From positions 1-7,415 of the forward strand of contig JAEZZO010000071.1 of the NCBI GenBank assembly GCA_023418475.1: DNA of 7,415 nt. Direction: 5' to 3'. This document shows, one piece after another, positions 1-5,567 of the stretch. Under the pieces are notes generated by a model. The model was not told the DNA's origin, did not search any database, and saw only the letters and a program-made list of their open reading frames with translations. The position numbers and the translations under genes are program-made. This DNA comes from Bacillota bacterium (GTDB lineage: Bacteria > Bacillota > Clostridia > Lachnospirales > Lachnospiraceae). Every line of letters starts with the position of its first letter. Position 1 is the stretch's first letter.

Positions 1-1
1 A

Positions 2-67
2 AAGTCTACAGTAGCTGCATCTGAAAAATATGCTTGGGATGAGGTCGGAGATAGCAAAGAAAATTAA
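2..67 (+). CDS. C-terminal end of an unidentified plus-strand gene (partial)
   Basis: The frame beginning at base 2 is open through 21 codons and ends with TAA at 65-67. The tail is polar and acidic (it contains EKYAWDEVGDSKEN). A Rho-independent terminator follows only 11 bases later, which supports a real gene end rather than a chance open frame. The gene would converge on the leftward peptide operon. The fragment is too short to assign. The Y-x-W-D-x-V pattern is reminiscent of glycosyltransferase tails, but that is a weak guess and no function is claimed. Confidence 0.45.
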   Translation, partial: KSTVAASEKYAWDEVGDSKEN

Positions 68-78
68 TTTAATGTGTT

Positions 79-114
79 AGAAAAATGGTTAACAGCTTGA
101 TAACCATTTTTTCT
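79..114 (+). terminator. Rho-independent terminator, probably bidirectional
   Basis: Bases 81-91 (AAAAATGGTTA) pair with 101-111 (TAACCATTTTT) around a 9-base loop. The A-tract and T-tract form the outer stem, so the hairpin can end transcription in both directions. It lies just after the plus-strand gene fragment and backs up the operon terminator at 179-206. Confidence 0.75.
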
Positions 115-178
115 ATTTGACGCTTACCGCCCGGCGATGAGGGCAAAAAAGATATCAGACCAGGCGCCGGTTTGACAT

Positions 179-206
179 AAAAAGGCACTACCGTATTGGC
201 AGTACC
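179..206 (-). terminator. Rho-independent terminator of the RiPP operon
   Basis: Read on the minus strand, GGTACTGCC (206-198) pairs with GGTAGTGCC (192-184) as a 9-bp stem with two G-U wobbles and a 5-base loop. Five T residues follow at once (183-179). It lies 124 bases past the stop of the S8 peptidase gene with no promoter seen between, so it most likely ends the whole peptide maturation operon. Confidence 0.75.
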
Positions 207-329
207 GAATAAACAAAACTTAATATTTCCCAGAGGAGTGTCAACCCAAGTACCGTTCAGGACACTTCATGTGATGATATTCCAATTTCTTAAAATCAAT
301 TGCTTATCCATTATTACGCAAACCCCTCC

Positions 330-1439
330 TTAGCTAAAATAATTTATTATGTACTGATAAATCTCATCTTCTGATTTACAATAATAAATGCCATTTTGAG
401 AATTAATTTGGTACCATCCGTTTTCTTCTACTATAATTAGGTCTACCAATTTATTGATAATACTCTCGCAATATTTCTTTTTATTTAAGCACAGCAAAAA
501 AACATCTGCAACGTAAATCAGCCCTAATGTTGAAATCAAATCTTGCGTAAGACCTTTTCCACTAGGGCAGTAAAATTCGAGCGGAATACCTAATTGCTCA
601 TTATCAAAATCAATAAAGGATATAACTTCATATTTTTCAGCACAAAGTCGTTCTTTAACAGAACGAAAGAGAAGTTGATTCCTATCATAAAACCCGATTA
701 CTGGTATGTCTGTTGAATCAACTAAATCTGATATAGTCGTTCGGATATCAATGCTAACACATTGTTGGTTGCACTTACTCGCCAAATATTTCAGAACCAT
801 ATCGAAAGTTGCTTGCAATTGCTGGGCTAAAAAATTAATGATATGTCCAACAATTACAGGAGCCGCATAACTATTTCCAGTTTTAGGATTTCCATCTTCT
901 ATATGGTTAATATCATAGTGAGCTACAAAACAATTCTCAAAATTAAGACCATCAGATAATTGATATCCGAACTCTCCATCAACTAAACTTTCGCTTTTAT
1001 CAAGCCTCACGCCAAATACATTCTTATGTATTGCCGGATACGATTTTATAAAAAGATTATTGTGAGCCGCTACTAAAAACACACCCTTGTCAATTAATCT
1101 CTCTATATGGGACTCAAGCTTACCGAAGTCCAAATAATTTATAGTTCCAAAACTCATATTAATTACGGATACAAAATTATCATAACACCAGTCTAATGCT
1201 ACCGATAAATCTTCGACGCTTGCGTTGTAAGAATCAAATATATTTATGTCGATTAATTCAAAATCGGATGCTATGCTGGAAATAATCCTTGCGCAAACCG
1301 TACCGTGGCTTGCGTGATCGCCCTCTAATTTTTGATTTTGCTCTTTTATTTTACCCTCACGCACACTATAGTGTTTTATCTTCATAGGAAAAAGCATCTG
1401 GCTTTCGAAAATGCCATTATCAATAATTGCTACCCTCAT
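330..1439 (-). CDS. S8 (subtilisin-like) peptidase of the RiPP cluster, probable leader peptidase
   Basis: The protein has 369 residues from ATG 1439. This start is preferred because GAGG lies 11 bases upstream and the product begins MRVAIIDNGI, right at the first catalytic motif. The longer frame to 1484 would need a TTG start overlapping the carrier-like gene by 29 bases. The subtilase triad is complete: D7 (AIIDNG), H45 (HASHGT) and S190 (GNSYAAP), with an oxyanion Asn near 127-128 (VAAHNN). There is no signal peptide or membrane segment, so it should act in the cytoplasm. From its place beside a radical SAM maturase and a precursor, I infer that it cuts the leader from the modified peptide. 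Residues from about 215 to the end form an extra domain not needed for subtilase activity. That domain contains IPVIGFYDRNQ and ends with a Tyr-rich tail, and it may relate to the neighbouring 359-residue protein. The gene starts 16 bases after the carrier-like gene and is last in the operon. Confidence 0.88.
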   Translation of the reverse strand: MRVAIIDNGIFESQMLFPMKIKHYSVREGKIKEQNQKLEGDHASHGTVCARIISSIASDFELIDINIFDSYNASVEDLSVALDWCYDNFVSVINMSFGTINYLDFGKLESHIERLIDKGVFLVAAHNNLFIKSYPAIHKNVFGVRLDKSESLVDGEFGYQLSDGLNFENCFVAHYDINHIEDGNPKTGNSYAAPVIVGHIINFLAQQLQATFDMVLKYLASKCNQQCVSIDIRTTISDLVDSTDIPVIGFYDRNQLLFRSVKERLCAEKYEVISFIDFDNEQLGIPLEFYCPSGKGLTQDLISTLGLIYVADVFLLCLNKKKYCESIINKLVDLIIVEENGWYQINSQNGIYYCKSEDEIYQYIINYFS

Positions 1440-1455
1440 ATCAGCACATTCCTCA

Positions 1456-1719
1456 TTACATCGCACGACACTGTTCCATAACAATTCTTTCTATATTGGC
1501 AAAAGTATCAAAACCGCCCTCAATTACTATATCTTTAGGTATTTGTATGTCGAATTCTTTTTCAATGTCGAACAATATCAATACTAATTCTCTCGCAGGA
1601 ACACGCAAATCATTTCCCAGTAACTTTAGACTTTGTAAATGCTTATTTTGTAAAAAATCGGTTTCTGTTCTGTTTTTAAAAATTTCTCGCAATTTGTCTT
1701 GTATCTCTGACGAAAACAT
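1456..1719 (-). CDS. Acyl-carrier-related protein of the peptide maturation system (no carrier serine)
   Basis: The product has 87 residues. Its start is fixed by a perfect AAGGAGG six bases before ATG 1719. The second half follows the acyl carrier protein pattern: ELVLILFDIEKEFDIQIP (44-61) matches helix II and the loop before helix III of ACPs, and residues 70-80 match the last helix. Aligned this way, the DSL motif that takes phosphopantetheine becomes DLRVPARELV. Arg39 stands where the serine should be, and no Ser occurs between residues 31 and 87. It therefore probably cannot carry a thioester and may act as a docking or scaffolding protein. From memory it fits the family named 'peptide maturation system acyl carrier-related protein', found beside CcpM-type maturases. 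It lies 56 bases after the 359-residue gene and 16 before the peptidase. Confidence 0.85.
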   Translation of the reverse strand: MFSSEIQDKLREIFKNRTETDFLQNKHLQSLKLLGNDLRVPARELVLILFDIEKEFDIQIPKDIVIEGGFDTFANIERIVMEQCRAM

Positions 1720-1775
1720 TTTTTGCCTCCTTGGAATAAATCCACCATTGTTTGTTAATTATATTTCATACGTTC

Positions 1776-2855
1776 TTAACAATAGTTATTTAATTTATTA
1801 ATAATACCATCAACTGTAATTTCTAAACCAGACTTATCAACTAGATATAAGACATCATCCCTGTTGTAATCTCGCACTTTATCCTTTACAAAATCTTTTT
1901 TTATTGTTAAAAATCCTCTGATGAAATTATCTGCAATAGTTCTCGTATCTATCGAAATGGGCGCTACATGACAATATTCAACATTAAAGCCGTATTTATT
2001 CAACATATCATTATACACTTCTGAATAATCTCCATTAAAAAACTGGTAATATGGAGAACACATCACAGCACAATCACAAGGAACAGCATTGGAAATCTCA
2101 AACGCCATAATCCCATAATTATTATGGTTAAATGAATCATATGGAATTACACCTCCGGGGATGCCAATAATAATAATTTCAGGTTTTTCGTCCAACTCTA
2201 TTTCCTTAACATAGTGATTATATAGTATTATTTTATCAGCCACACAAATCTCATTTTCAAACATAAACTCCGGTATAGAATGAACACCCAAAATATCACT
2301 ATCTCCTCGAGAACTTATTGAGGAAACTTTATATCCTCTTGATATGAATTCTTCTCGTAACCCCATCTGTACCTCAAATTTATCTGTGTTTTCTTCTAAT
2401 CCAAAAACAATCAATACAGGTACATTAATTTTATAGCACATTGCTTTATTGAATAAATTACTATTCTTGTGAATATTGATAGTGACTTTAATATCGTTCG
2501 GTATTAAAGTCATTGCTTGCTTGTATTGAGAATGATTTTTTATCCTTGTATATATTATCTTTTTATTAGCACGAATTGCTTTATGTAACTTATCAAATAG
2601 AATATCTTCCGGGAGTTGTAAATTACTATCTTCAACAAACCAAACCATTGTACATTTATCTAATTCCCCTTCAAAGTCACTTGATACTTTAATTACGCCA
2701 TAAGAGCTATCAACAATGTCATCCTCCAATCCCCACCCTCTTGGACTTACCAAAGTTTCTATCTGAGTGTTTGGGAGACTAGATTCAATTAACTTTTGAT
2801 GAGCAACAACTGGTTCATATGATTTATTGTAAGGGTAAATAAGTATTTTTTCCAT
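1776..2855 (-). CDS. Peptide maturation system protein (TIGR04066-like), function unknown
   Basis: This 359-residue protein starts at ATG 2855, seven bases after AAGGA and 14 bases after the maturase stop, so the two are tightly coupled. From memory it fits the clostridial family called 'peptide maturation system protein, TIGR04066', whose chemistry is not known to me. Two parts can be seen. Residues 1-125 look like an alpha/beta domain (opening MEKILIYPYNKSYEP). Residues 145-300 look like a second alpha/beta domain with strands PVLIVFG (146-152), YKVSSISS (175-182) and PEIIIIGIPGG (225-235). The order resembles P-loop (SIMIBI or DUF1611-like) NTPases, but the loop after the first strand (GLEENTDKF, 152-160) lacks the GK[ST] signature. 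No signal peptide or membrane span is seen. It may be a partner or a nucleotide-independent relative of such enzymes, and that is inference. Confidence 0.82.
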   Translation of the reverse strand: MEKILIYPYNKSYEPVVAHQKLIESSLPNTQIETLVSPRGWGLEDDIVDSSYGVIKVSSDFEGELDKCTMVWFVEDSNLQLPEDILFDKLHKAIRANKKIIYTRIKNHSQYKQAMTLIPNDIKVTINIHKNSNLFNKAMCYKINVPVLIVFGLEENTDKFEVQMGLREEFISRGYKVSSISSRGDSDILGVHSIPEFMFENEICVADKIILYNHYVKEIELDEKPEIIIIGIPGGVIPYDSFNHNNYGIMAFEISNAVPCDCAVMCSPYYQFFNGDYSEVYNDMLNKYGFNVEYCHVAPISIDTRTIADNFIRGFLTIKKDFVKDKVRDYNRDDVLYLVDKSGLEITVDGIINKLNNYC

Positions 2856-2869
2856 ATAAACATCCTTTC

Positions 2870-4321
2870 TTATTCGTCCAATTCAATATCATAGCCTAAT
2901 TCTTTTAATACGCAGTAATCCAAAAACTCAGATTCTATGCTATTTCGTACACCTTTGCAGGCTGATTCTATCATATCTGTTGATATTTTAGTGCCGTCAT
3001 CAGCCCTTGCTATACATATAGTACAGTAATAATAACACCAACAATTTTTGCACAAATCTGTCGTAAATCGTTCGATATTAAGCAATCTTGTTGCTTTATC
3101 CAAATCTATTCCCAAATCAATATTTCCAATTTTAGTAACGAATGACGACTCACTAACTCGTTCACAAGGATAAAAATCTCCATTAACATCAGCAAACAAC
3201 TTGTGAGCACCAGGCACACAAGGCCCCCCTCTATGATATGCTTCCGGCATTTGAGTTAGTTTCGGAGATTCTAAACTCCTAGCAGTACGTTTAATCGTAG
3301 AAAAGGAGCTATTTAGCATAGGGGATATTTCTTGTTCACTAAGCCAACCTAATTTGGAAAGATATAATTTAAAACGTTCATACTCAAATTCCTCACCGAA
3401 ATTTGAACTATAAACTATAGAGTTTTTAGCATATGTATCGCTTATTACTGAAGAGGAAAACCTCATTTTGTCGAACATTTCGCTGTTGATGATAAAATCA
3501 TTGACGCATGTAAATTCATTTGTAGGGTCTAGAACTGTATTAAACGATATTTTGTTTTTGTAGAATTCAGGATATTTATTTTTAATCATATCCAAATTCT
3601 TAATCAAAATGTCAAATGAACCTTCCTCGCTATTCGCAAACTTTCTGTTTTTATTATGAATATAATCGGGACCATCCAAACTGACTAATATATTAAAATC
3701 ATTTTCCATAAGAAACTCTATTTTCTCTTCGGTGAGCAATGTCCCATTGGTTGTAAAGTTAAAATCAACTTTTCTGCCTTCTGCTCTCTCTTTAATGTAA
3801 CGTACACACATTTTTATTAGGTCGAAAGCTAACAATGGTTCGCCGCCATAAAAACTTAAGCCAAATCTATCAACCGAATCGCGCGAATGTTTTATCAAAT
3901 AATCAATAGCTTTCTGCGCAATTTCTTCCGACATACGCTTATCAGAATGCGATCTGTTGTTATAACCACCAGAATAAGTGCAATATTCGCATCTCAAATT
4001 ACACATTTGCGTTACCTGTAAAGTTAAATGGGATATTTTATTACACAAATAGTCCTCAAAAATCTCCGTTAGTGGATGTTCGGATACCTTTACATGATTA
4101 GATTTTAGATATCCTTGTATCCTAAGCTCGTTAATGGAATCTATAATAGACGCATTCTGTCCTTCTGTGTTATCTGCTACTTTCCCACTAAGAAAATTGT
4201 ATATATCTTTTGATACGGTAATAATTTTATTTGTATTTACATCATAAACATAATAAGCAGACGAGTTTTTAAATAAATGAATAAACGGCTTTGATTCTAT
4301 TGAATCTGTATCTATAGGCAA
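2870..4321 (-). CDS. ccpM: Radical SAM/SPASM Cys-rich peptide maturase (CcpM-like)
   Basis: This 483-residue maturase should install cross-links in the Cys-rich precursor encoded upstream. Residues about 11-75 (FIHLFKNSSAYYVYD to ELRIQGYL) look like a RiPP recognition element that binds the leader. The radical SAM core follows, with the SAM-binding cluster motif C107-x3-C111-x2-C114 and the GGEP motif (159-162). The C-terminal SPASM domain supplies ligands for auxiliary Fe-S clusters: C368-x12-G381-x4-C386, then C424-x2-C427-x5-C433-x2-C436, then C455, with extra Cys at 429 and 470. The start is TTG at 4321, with AGAGAGG ten bases upstream. A nearby ATG (4332) runs straight into a stop, and no in-frame ATG precedes the cluster motif. 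By analogy with ranthipeptide and sactipeptide enzymes the product should carry thioethers, but the exact bond is not shown by sequence. The symbol follows the family name as I remember it. Confidence 0.92.
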   Translation of the reverse strand: MPIDTDSIESKPFIHLFKNSSAYYVYDVNTNKIITVSKDIYNFLSGKVADNTEGQNASIIDSINELRIQGYLKSNHVKVSEHPLTEIFEDYLCNKISHLTLQVTQMCNLRCEYCTYSGGYNNRSHSDKRMSEEIAQKAIDYLIKHSRDSVDRFGLSFYGGEPLLAFDLIKMCVRYIKERAEGRKVDFNFTTNGTLLTEEKIEFLMENDFNILVSLDGPDYIHNKNRKFANSEEGSFDILIKNLDMIKNKYPEFYKNKISFNTVLDPTNEFTCVNDFIINSEMFDKMRFSSSVISDTYAKNSIVYSSNFGEEFEYERFKLYLSKLGWLSEQEISPMLNSSFSTIKRTARSLESPKLTQMPEAYHRGGPCVPGAHKLFADVNGDFYPCERVSESSFVTKIGNIDLGIDLDKATRLLNIERFTTDLCKNCWCYYYCTICIARADDGTKISTDMIESACKGVRNSIESEFLDYCVLKELGYDIELDE

Positions 4322-4350
4322 TTATAACATTCCTCTCTCGATATTTTTAG

Positions 4351-4419
4351 AGTATTGCCGCTGGTTTGTAATGGTATAGCTATGTAGCGTCAAATTGCAA
4401 AACCAGCGACAATAATACT
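4351..4419 (-). promoter_or_regulatory. Inverted repeat before the maturase gene, possible attenuator or processing hairpin
   Basis: The arms CGCTGGTTT (4359-4367) and AAACCAGCG (4400-4408) pair perfectly over 9 bp. The stem can extend imperfectly to 4351 and 4419 through AGTATTG and CAATAATACT. On the minus strand the hairpin is followed by CTCTAAAAATATCG, not a U-run, so it is not a normal Rho-independent terminator. It ends about 30 bases before the maturase TTG start. It could slow polymerase, stabilise the precursor transcript at its 3' end, or be a processing site. Confidence 0.5.
4365..4393 (-). promoter_or_regulatory. Weak candidate promoter for the maturase gene
   Basis: On the minus strand TTGACG (4393-4388) is followed after 17 bases by TACAAA (4370-4365). 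The -35 hexamer is the same as in the precursor promoter, but the -10 matches the consensus at only four of six positions. It lies in the loop and inner arm of the 4351-4419 hairpin. It would give the maturase its own transcript, but in AT-rich DNA such a match can arise by chance. Confidence 0.25.
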
Positions 4420-4446
4420 TAAATACTTTAATTTTGATAATGGCTC

Positions 4447-4486
4447 AGAGTATTTTGTAGAGATTTGCTATCAATTGAGATACTCT
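4447..4486. repeat. Inverted repeat AGAGTAT/ATACTCT in the precursor-maturase gap
   Basis: Bases 4447-4453 and 4480-4486 form a perfect 7-bp inverted repeat around a 26-base loop. No U-run follows on the minus strand. It lies about 120 bases after the precursor stop codon and could contribute to transcript 3' end stability. Taken alone it is weak evidence. Confidence 0.3.
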
Positions 4487-4603
4487 TTTACCATTGCGCT
4501 TGTATCCACGCAACAAATCCGATTCATCTTGATTTTCCACTTGTGGTTTTCAAGTGTTCGGTAGTATTGTAGAACATTTTACGCCCGTACGCGACTGACT
4601 AAA

Positions 4604-4807
4604 TCAGTTTGTGCGAGATACAACATAATAGCTTACGTCACTTTTAGAGTAACTATAGGCACTATTATTTACATTCATGTAATCGTTCGACGGTGTACTA
4701 GCGCAACCAGAACATGAGCAACCGCAACTACATGGGGTACAGAAATTTGCATACAACTGAAGTGTCTTTGCAGTTCTTTGTTCTTTTTTACCCAACTGTT
4801 TTTTCAT
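4604..4807 (-). CDS. Cys-rich RiPP precursor peptide (CLI_3235-type 'bacteriocin' precursor)
   Basis: This is the 67-residue substrate of the cluster. ATG 4807 is chosen because a near-perfect AGGAGGGAGAT lies just upstream. The longer frame to 4864 would use GTG with no ribosome site. The leader (residues 1-22) is Lys-rich and contains LGKK (5-8) and TLQLYA (15-20), a pattern I recall from the CLI_3235 family. The core has six cysteines at 23, 26, 28, 30, 32 and 35, spaced C-x2-C-x-C-x-C-x-C-x2-C, so the spacing reads the same in both directions. Most residues between them are small or polar (S, G, T, P). The tail (36-67) has no Cys but many Ser, Asn and Tyr. Such clusters are usual substrates for thioether formation by SPASM enzymes. 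It is first in the operon. Antibacterial activity is a family label and is not shown by the sequence. Confidence 0.88.
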   Translation of the reverse strand: MKKQLGKKEQRTAKTLQLYANFCTPCSCGCSCSGCASTPSNDYMNVNNSAYSYSKSDVSYYVVSRTN

Positions 4808-4880
4808 TTTATCTCCCTCCTCTCTTATTTGAGTGATGCCCTTAGAAATTAGCACTAAGAGCACTATTAATATAAATTAA

Positions 4881-4934
4881 GCCGATTTACTTTGAAATAA
4901 GTAAAATAACCCTCAAAGAGGCTTATAAATCGGC
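4881..4934. promoter_or_regulatory. Inverted repeat over the -10 region and leader, possible operator
   Basis: GCCGATTTA (4881-4889) and TAAATCGGC (4926-4934) are perfect 9-bp inverted arms. The right-hand arm covers the -10 and part of the spacer of the precursor promoter. A second perfect pair, TTTACTT (4886-4892) with AAGTAAA (4899-4905), shares bases with the outer arm, so the two foldings exclude each other. CCTC/GAGG (4911-4914, 4918-4921) forms a third small hairpin. The layout would suit a repressor site, or an RNA leader with alternative structures. No regulator gene is in the window. Confidence 0.4.
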
Positions 4935-4949
4935 AAAATTCCACGTCAA
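4922..4949 (-). promoter_or_regulatory. Likely main promoter of the RiPP operon
   Basis: On the minus strand TTGACG (4949-4944) and TATAAG (4927-4922) are separated by 16 bases, each matching the sigma-70/sigma-A consensus at five of six positions. Transcription would start near 4915, leaving an untranslated leader of about 108 bases before the precursor ATG. The -10 overlaps one arm of the inverted repeat at 4881-4934. Confidence 0.6.
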
Positions 4950-5051
4950 AACTTCATTCATGCACAAAACATCAATAATTCAACTCGATTCAATTTCATG
5001 TTTTTCGAAATTAACTAGCCTTGCATCGTCTGAAATATCAATGTTATTCGT
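4923..5051 (-). pseudogene. Decayed small gene: orphan AGGAGG site, ACG in place of ATG, in-frame TGA
   Basis: A perfect AGGAGG (5064-5059) is followed after seven bases by ACG (5051-5049), exactly where a start codon belongs. From there a protein-like frame runs 23 codons (it contains NNIDISDDARLVNFEKHEIE) to TGA at 4982-4980. In the same frame it continues for 18 codons (with LCMNEVLTWNFADL) to TAA at 4925-4923. A single T-to-C change at the start and one nonsense codon would turn a roughly 42-residue gene into this. The promoter of the precursor gene overlaps its last codons. No family is recognised, and chance cannot be excluded in AT-rich sequence. Confidence 0.3.
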
Positions 5052-5063
5052 TACAAAACCTCC

Positions 5064-5211
5064 TCATAATTTTTTGTAAATATCATTTTTGATAGAGGTA
5101 TATTTGATGATAGCAGTATCATTGGCTCATATAGAGATGTGATAACCAAATAATACTGTTATCTCCCTCAAGGTATTCGAAACTATCTTCTACTGTTATT
5201 TGATAATTACA
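5064..5211 (-). pseudogene. Probable remnant of a small frameshifted gene
   Basis: AAAGGA-type Shine-Dalgarno sequence (about 5218-5212) precedes a protein-like frame with no usable start codon. It reads 30 codons (with YQITVEDSFEYLEG and IIWLSHLY) to TGA at 5121-5119. Shifting by one base near 5126, a second frame (ANDTAIIKYTSIKNDIYKKL) runs to TGA at 5066-5064, right before the next AGGAGG. Read together they look like one gene of about 50-60 residues with a frameshift, coupled to the next decayed frame. The evidence is only its protein-like composition and the spacing, and no homologue is recognised. Confidence 0.22.
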
Positions 5212-5298
5212 TCCTTTCTTTTCAAAAACGCTGTCTTAATAGGTACAATTGTATTTTACTTTATCTTTTTAGAAAAATTTGTTATATTACGGAAAAAA

Positions 5299-5327
5299 AT
5301 TATGTCTATTTTTGTATTTTCTGTAAA
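5299..5327 (-). promoter_or_regulatory. Candidate leftward promoter upstream of the decayed small frames
   Basis: On the minus strand TTTACA (5327-5322) and CATAAT (5304-5299) are exactly 17 bases apart, each matching the sigma-A consensus at five of six positions. It would have driven the small frames at 5211-4923 and could still feed into the precursor operon about 490 bases further on. An overlapping alternative, TAGACA-N16-TATAAC, lies a few bases downstream. Confidence 0.4.
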
Positions 5328-5401
5328 TTATAGGAATGTGTTAGGTTAGTGCTCTTTGTAACACCATGTCAGGCCTCAGTTGAATTTTGTATAATTGTTA
5401 T

Positions 5402-5518
5402 TCAAGGATAAATCTTACGGCTTTCTGTCACGATGATAGGAAAAGATGTGATGATTTGAGGATTACCTTTGTATATGTTCCAGAAGTAATGTTGATTTGG
5501 AGTGAGCCAGATTTGCTG
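5402..5518 (-). pseudogene. Possible C-terminal remnant of a gene cut by an IS3-type element
   Basis: A leftward frame of 38 codons ends at TGA 5404-5402. It contains LTPNQHYFWNIYKGNPQ, rich in residues that are rare in random AT-rich frames (W, H, Y, F). The frame enters from the IS3-type end near 5516, as if that element had inserted into the gene. No start, no family and no second support are seen, so it may be chance. Confidence 0.2.
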
Positions 5519-5566
5519 AACACATTGAAAGGTTGATATAATATACTCAAGAGAGGACGTGTTCAG
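5513..5566 (+). promoter_or_regulatory. Promoter of the IS3-type OrfA fragment, flanked by an 8-bp inverted repeat
   Basis: TATAAT at 5537-5542 is a perfect -10, and TTGCTG (5513-5518) can serve as a -35 with an 18-base spacer. CTGAACAC (5516-5523) and GTGTTCAG (5559-5566) are perfect inverted repeats on either side of the -10. GAGAGG (5551-5556) is the ribosome site for the GTG at 5568. The repeats could belong to the element's terminal region or be a binding site. Confidence 0.5.
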
Positions 5567-5567
5567 T

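Larger units (their letters stand above)
69..311 (-). pseudogene. Small reading frame after the peptidase, interrupted by TGA
   Basis: The peptidase stop codon runs directly into a strong Shine-Dalgarno sequence (TAAGGAGGGG), followed 11 bases later by ATG at 311. The frame reads 14 codons (MDKQLILRNWNIIT) to TGA at 269-267. In the same frame it stays open for another 65 codons to TAA at 71-69, and the first part of that stretch (with NGTWVDTPLGNIKF and NTVVPFYVKPAPG) looks protein-like. Three readings are possible: a real 14-residue peptide translationally coupled to the peptidase, a remnant gene broken by a nonsense mutation, or chance. The frame runs through both terminators, which argues against a full-length functional gene. 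No family is recognised. Confidence 0.3.
4322..4603. other. 282-base gap between precursor and maturase genes
   Basis: No convincing gene was found here. The stretch holds two inverted repeats (4351-4419 and 4447-4486) and one weak promoter candidate (4365-4393). On the minus strand short open frames of about 30 codons occur, for instance one containing YKRNGKRVSQLIANLYKIL, but they have no Shine-Dalgarno site and no supported start. The gap is far longer than the others in the operon (14, 56 and 16 bases), which suggests a control segment. Confidence 0.5.

Noticed and set aside
1440..1484. 15-codon N-terminal extension of the S8 peptidase from TTG 1484
   Set aside because: It overlaps the carrier-like gene, uses TTG and lacks a Shine-Dalgarno site. 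ATG 1439 has one and starts at the catalytic Asp strand.
1427..1801. 124-codon plus-strand open frame
   Set aside because: It lies opposite the carrier-like gene and the peptidase start, has no ribosome site, and its composition reflects the complement of those genes.
4808..4864. 19-codon N-terminal extension of the precursor from GTG 4864
   Set aside because: No ribosome site precedes that GTG, while a near-perfect one precedes ATG 4807. The family leader pattern also begins at MKK.
69..5051. UGA recoding (as Trp or selenocysteine) to explain the two TGA-interrupted frames
   Set aside because: All main genes use TGG for Trp and have no internal TGA. The precursor itself ends with TGA, and no SECIS-like element was recognised.
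4858..5357. 10-base motif TAGTGCTCTT present in inverse orientation near 5348 and 4858
   Set aside because: Ten-base matches of this kind are expected by chance many times in 7.4 kb, and the candidate promoter lies between the two copies.
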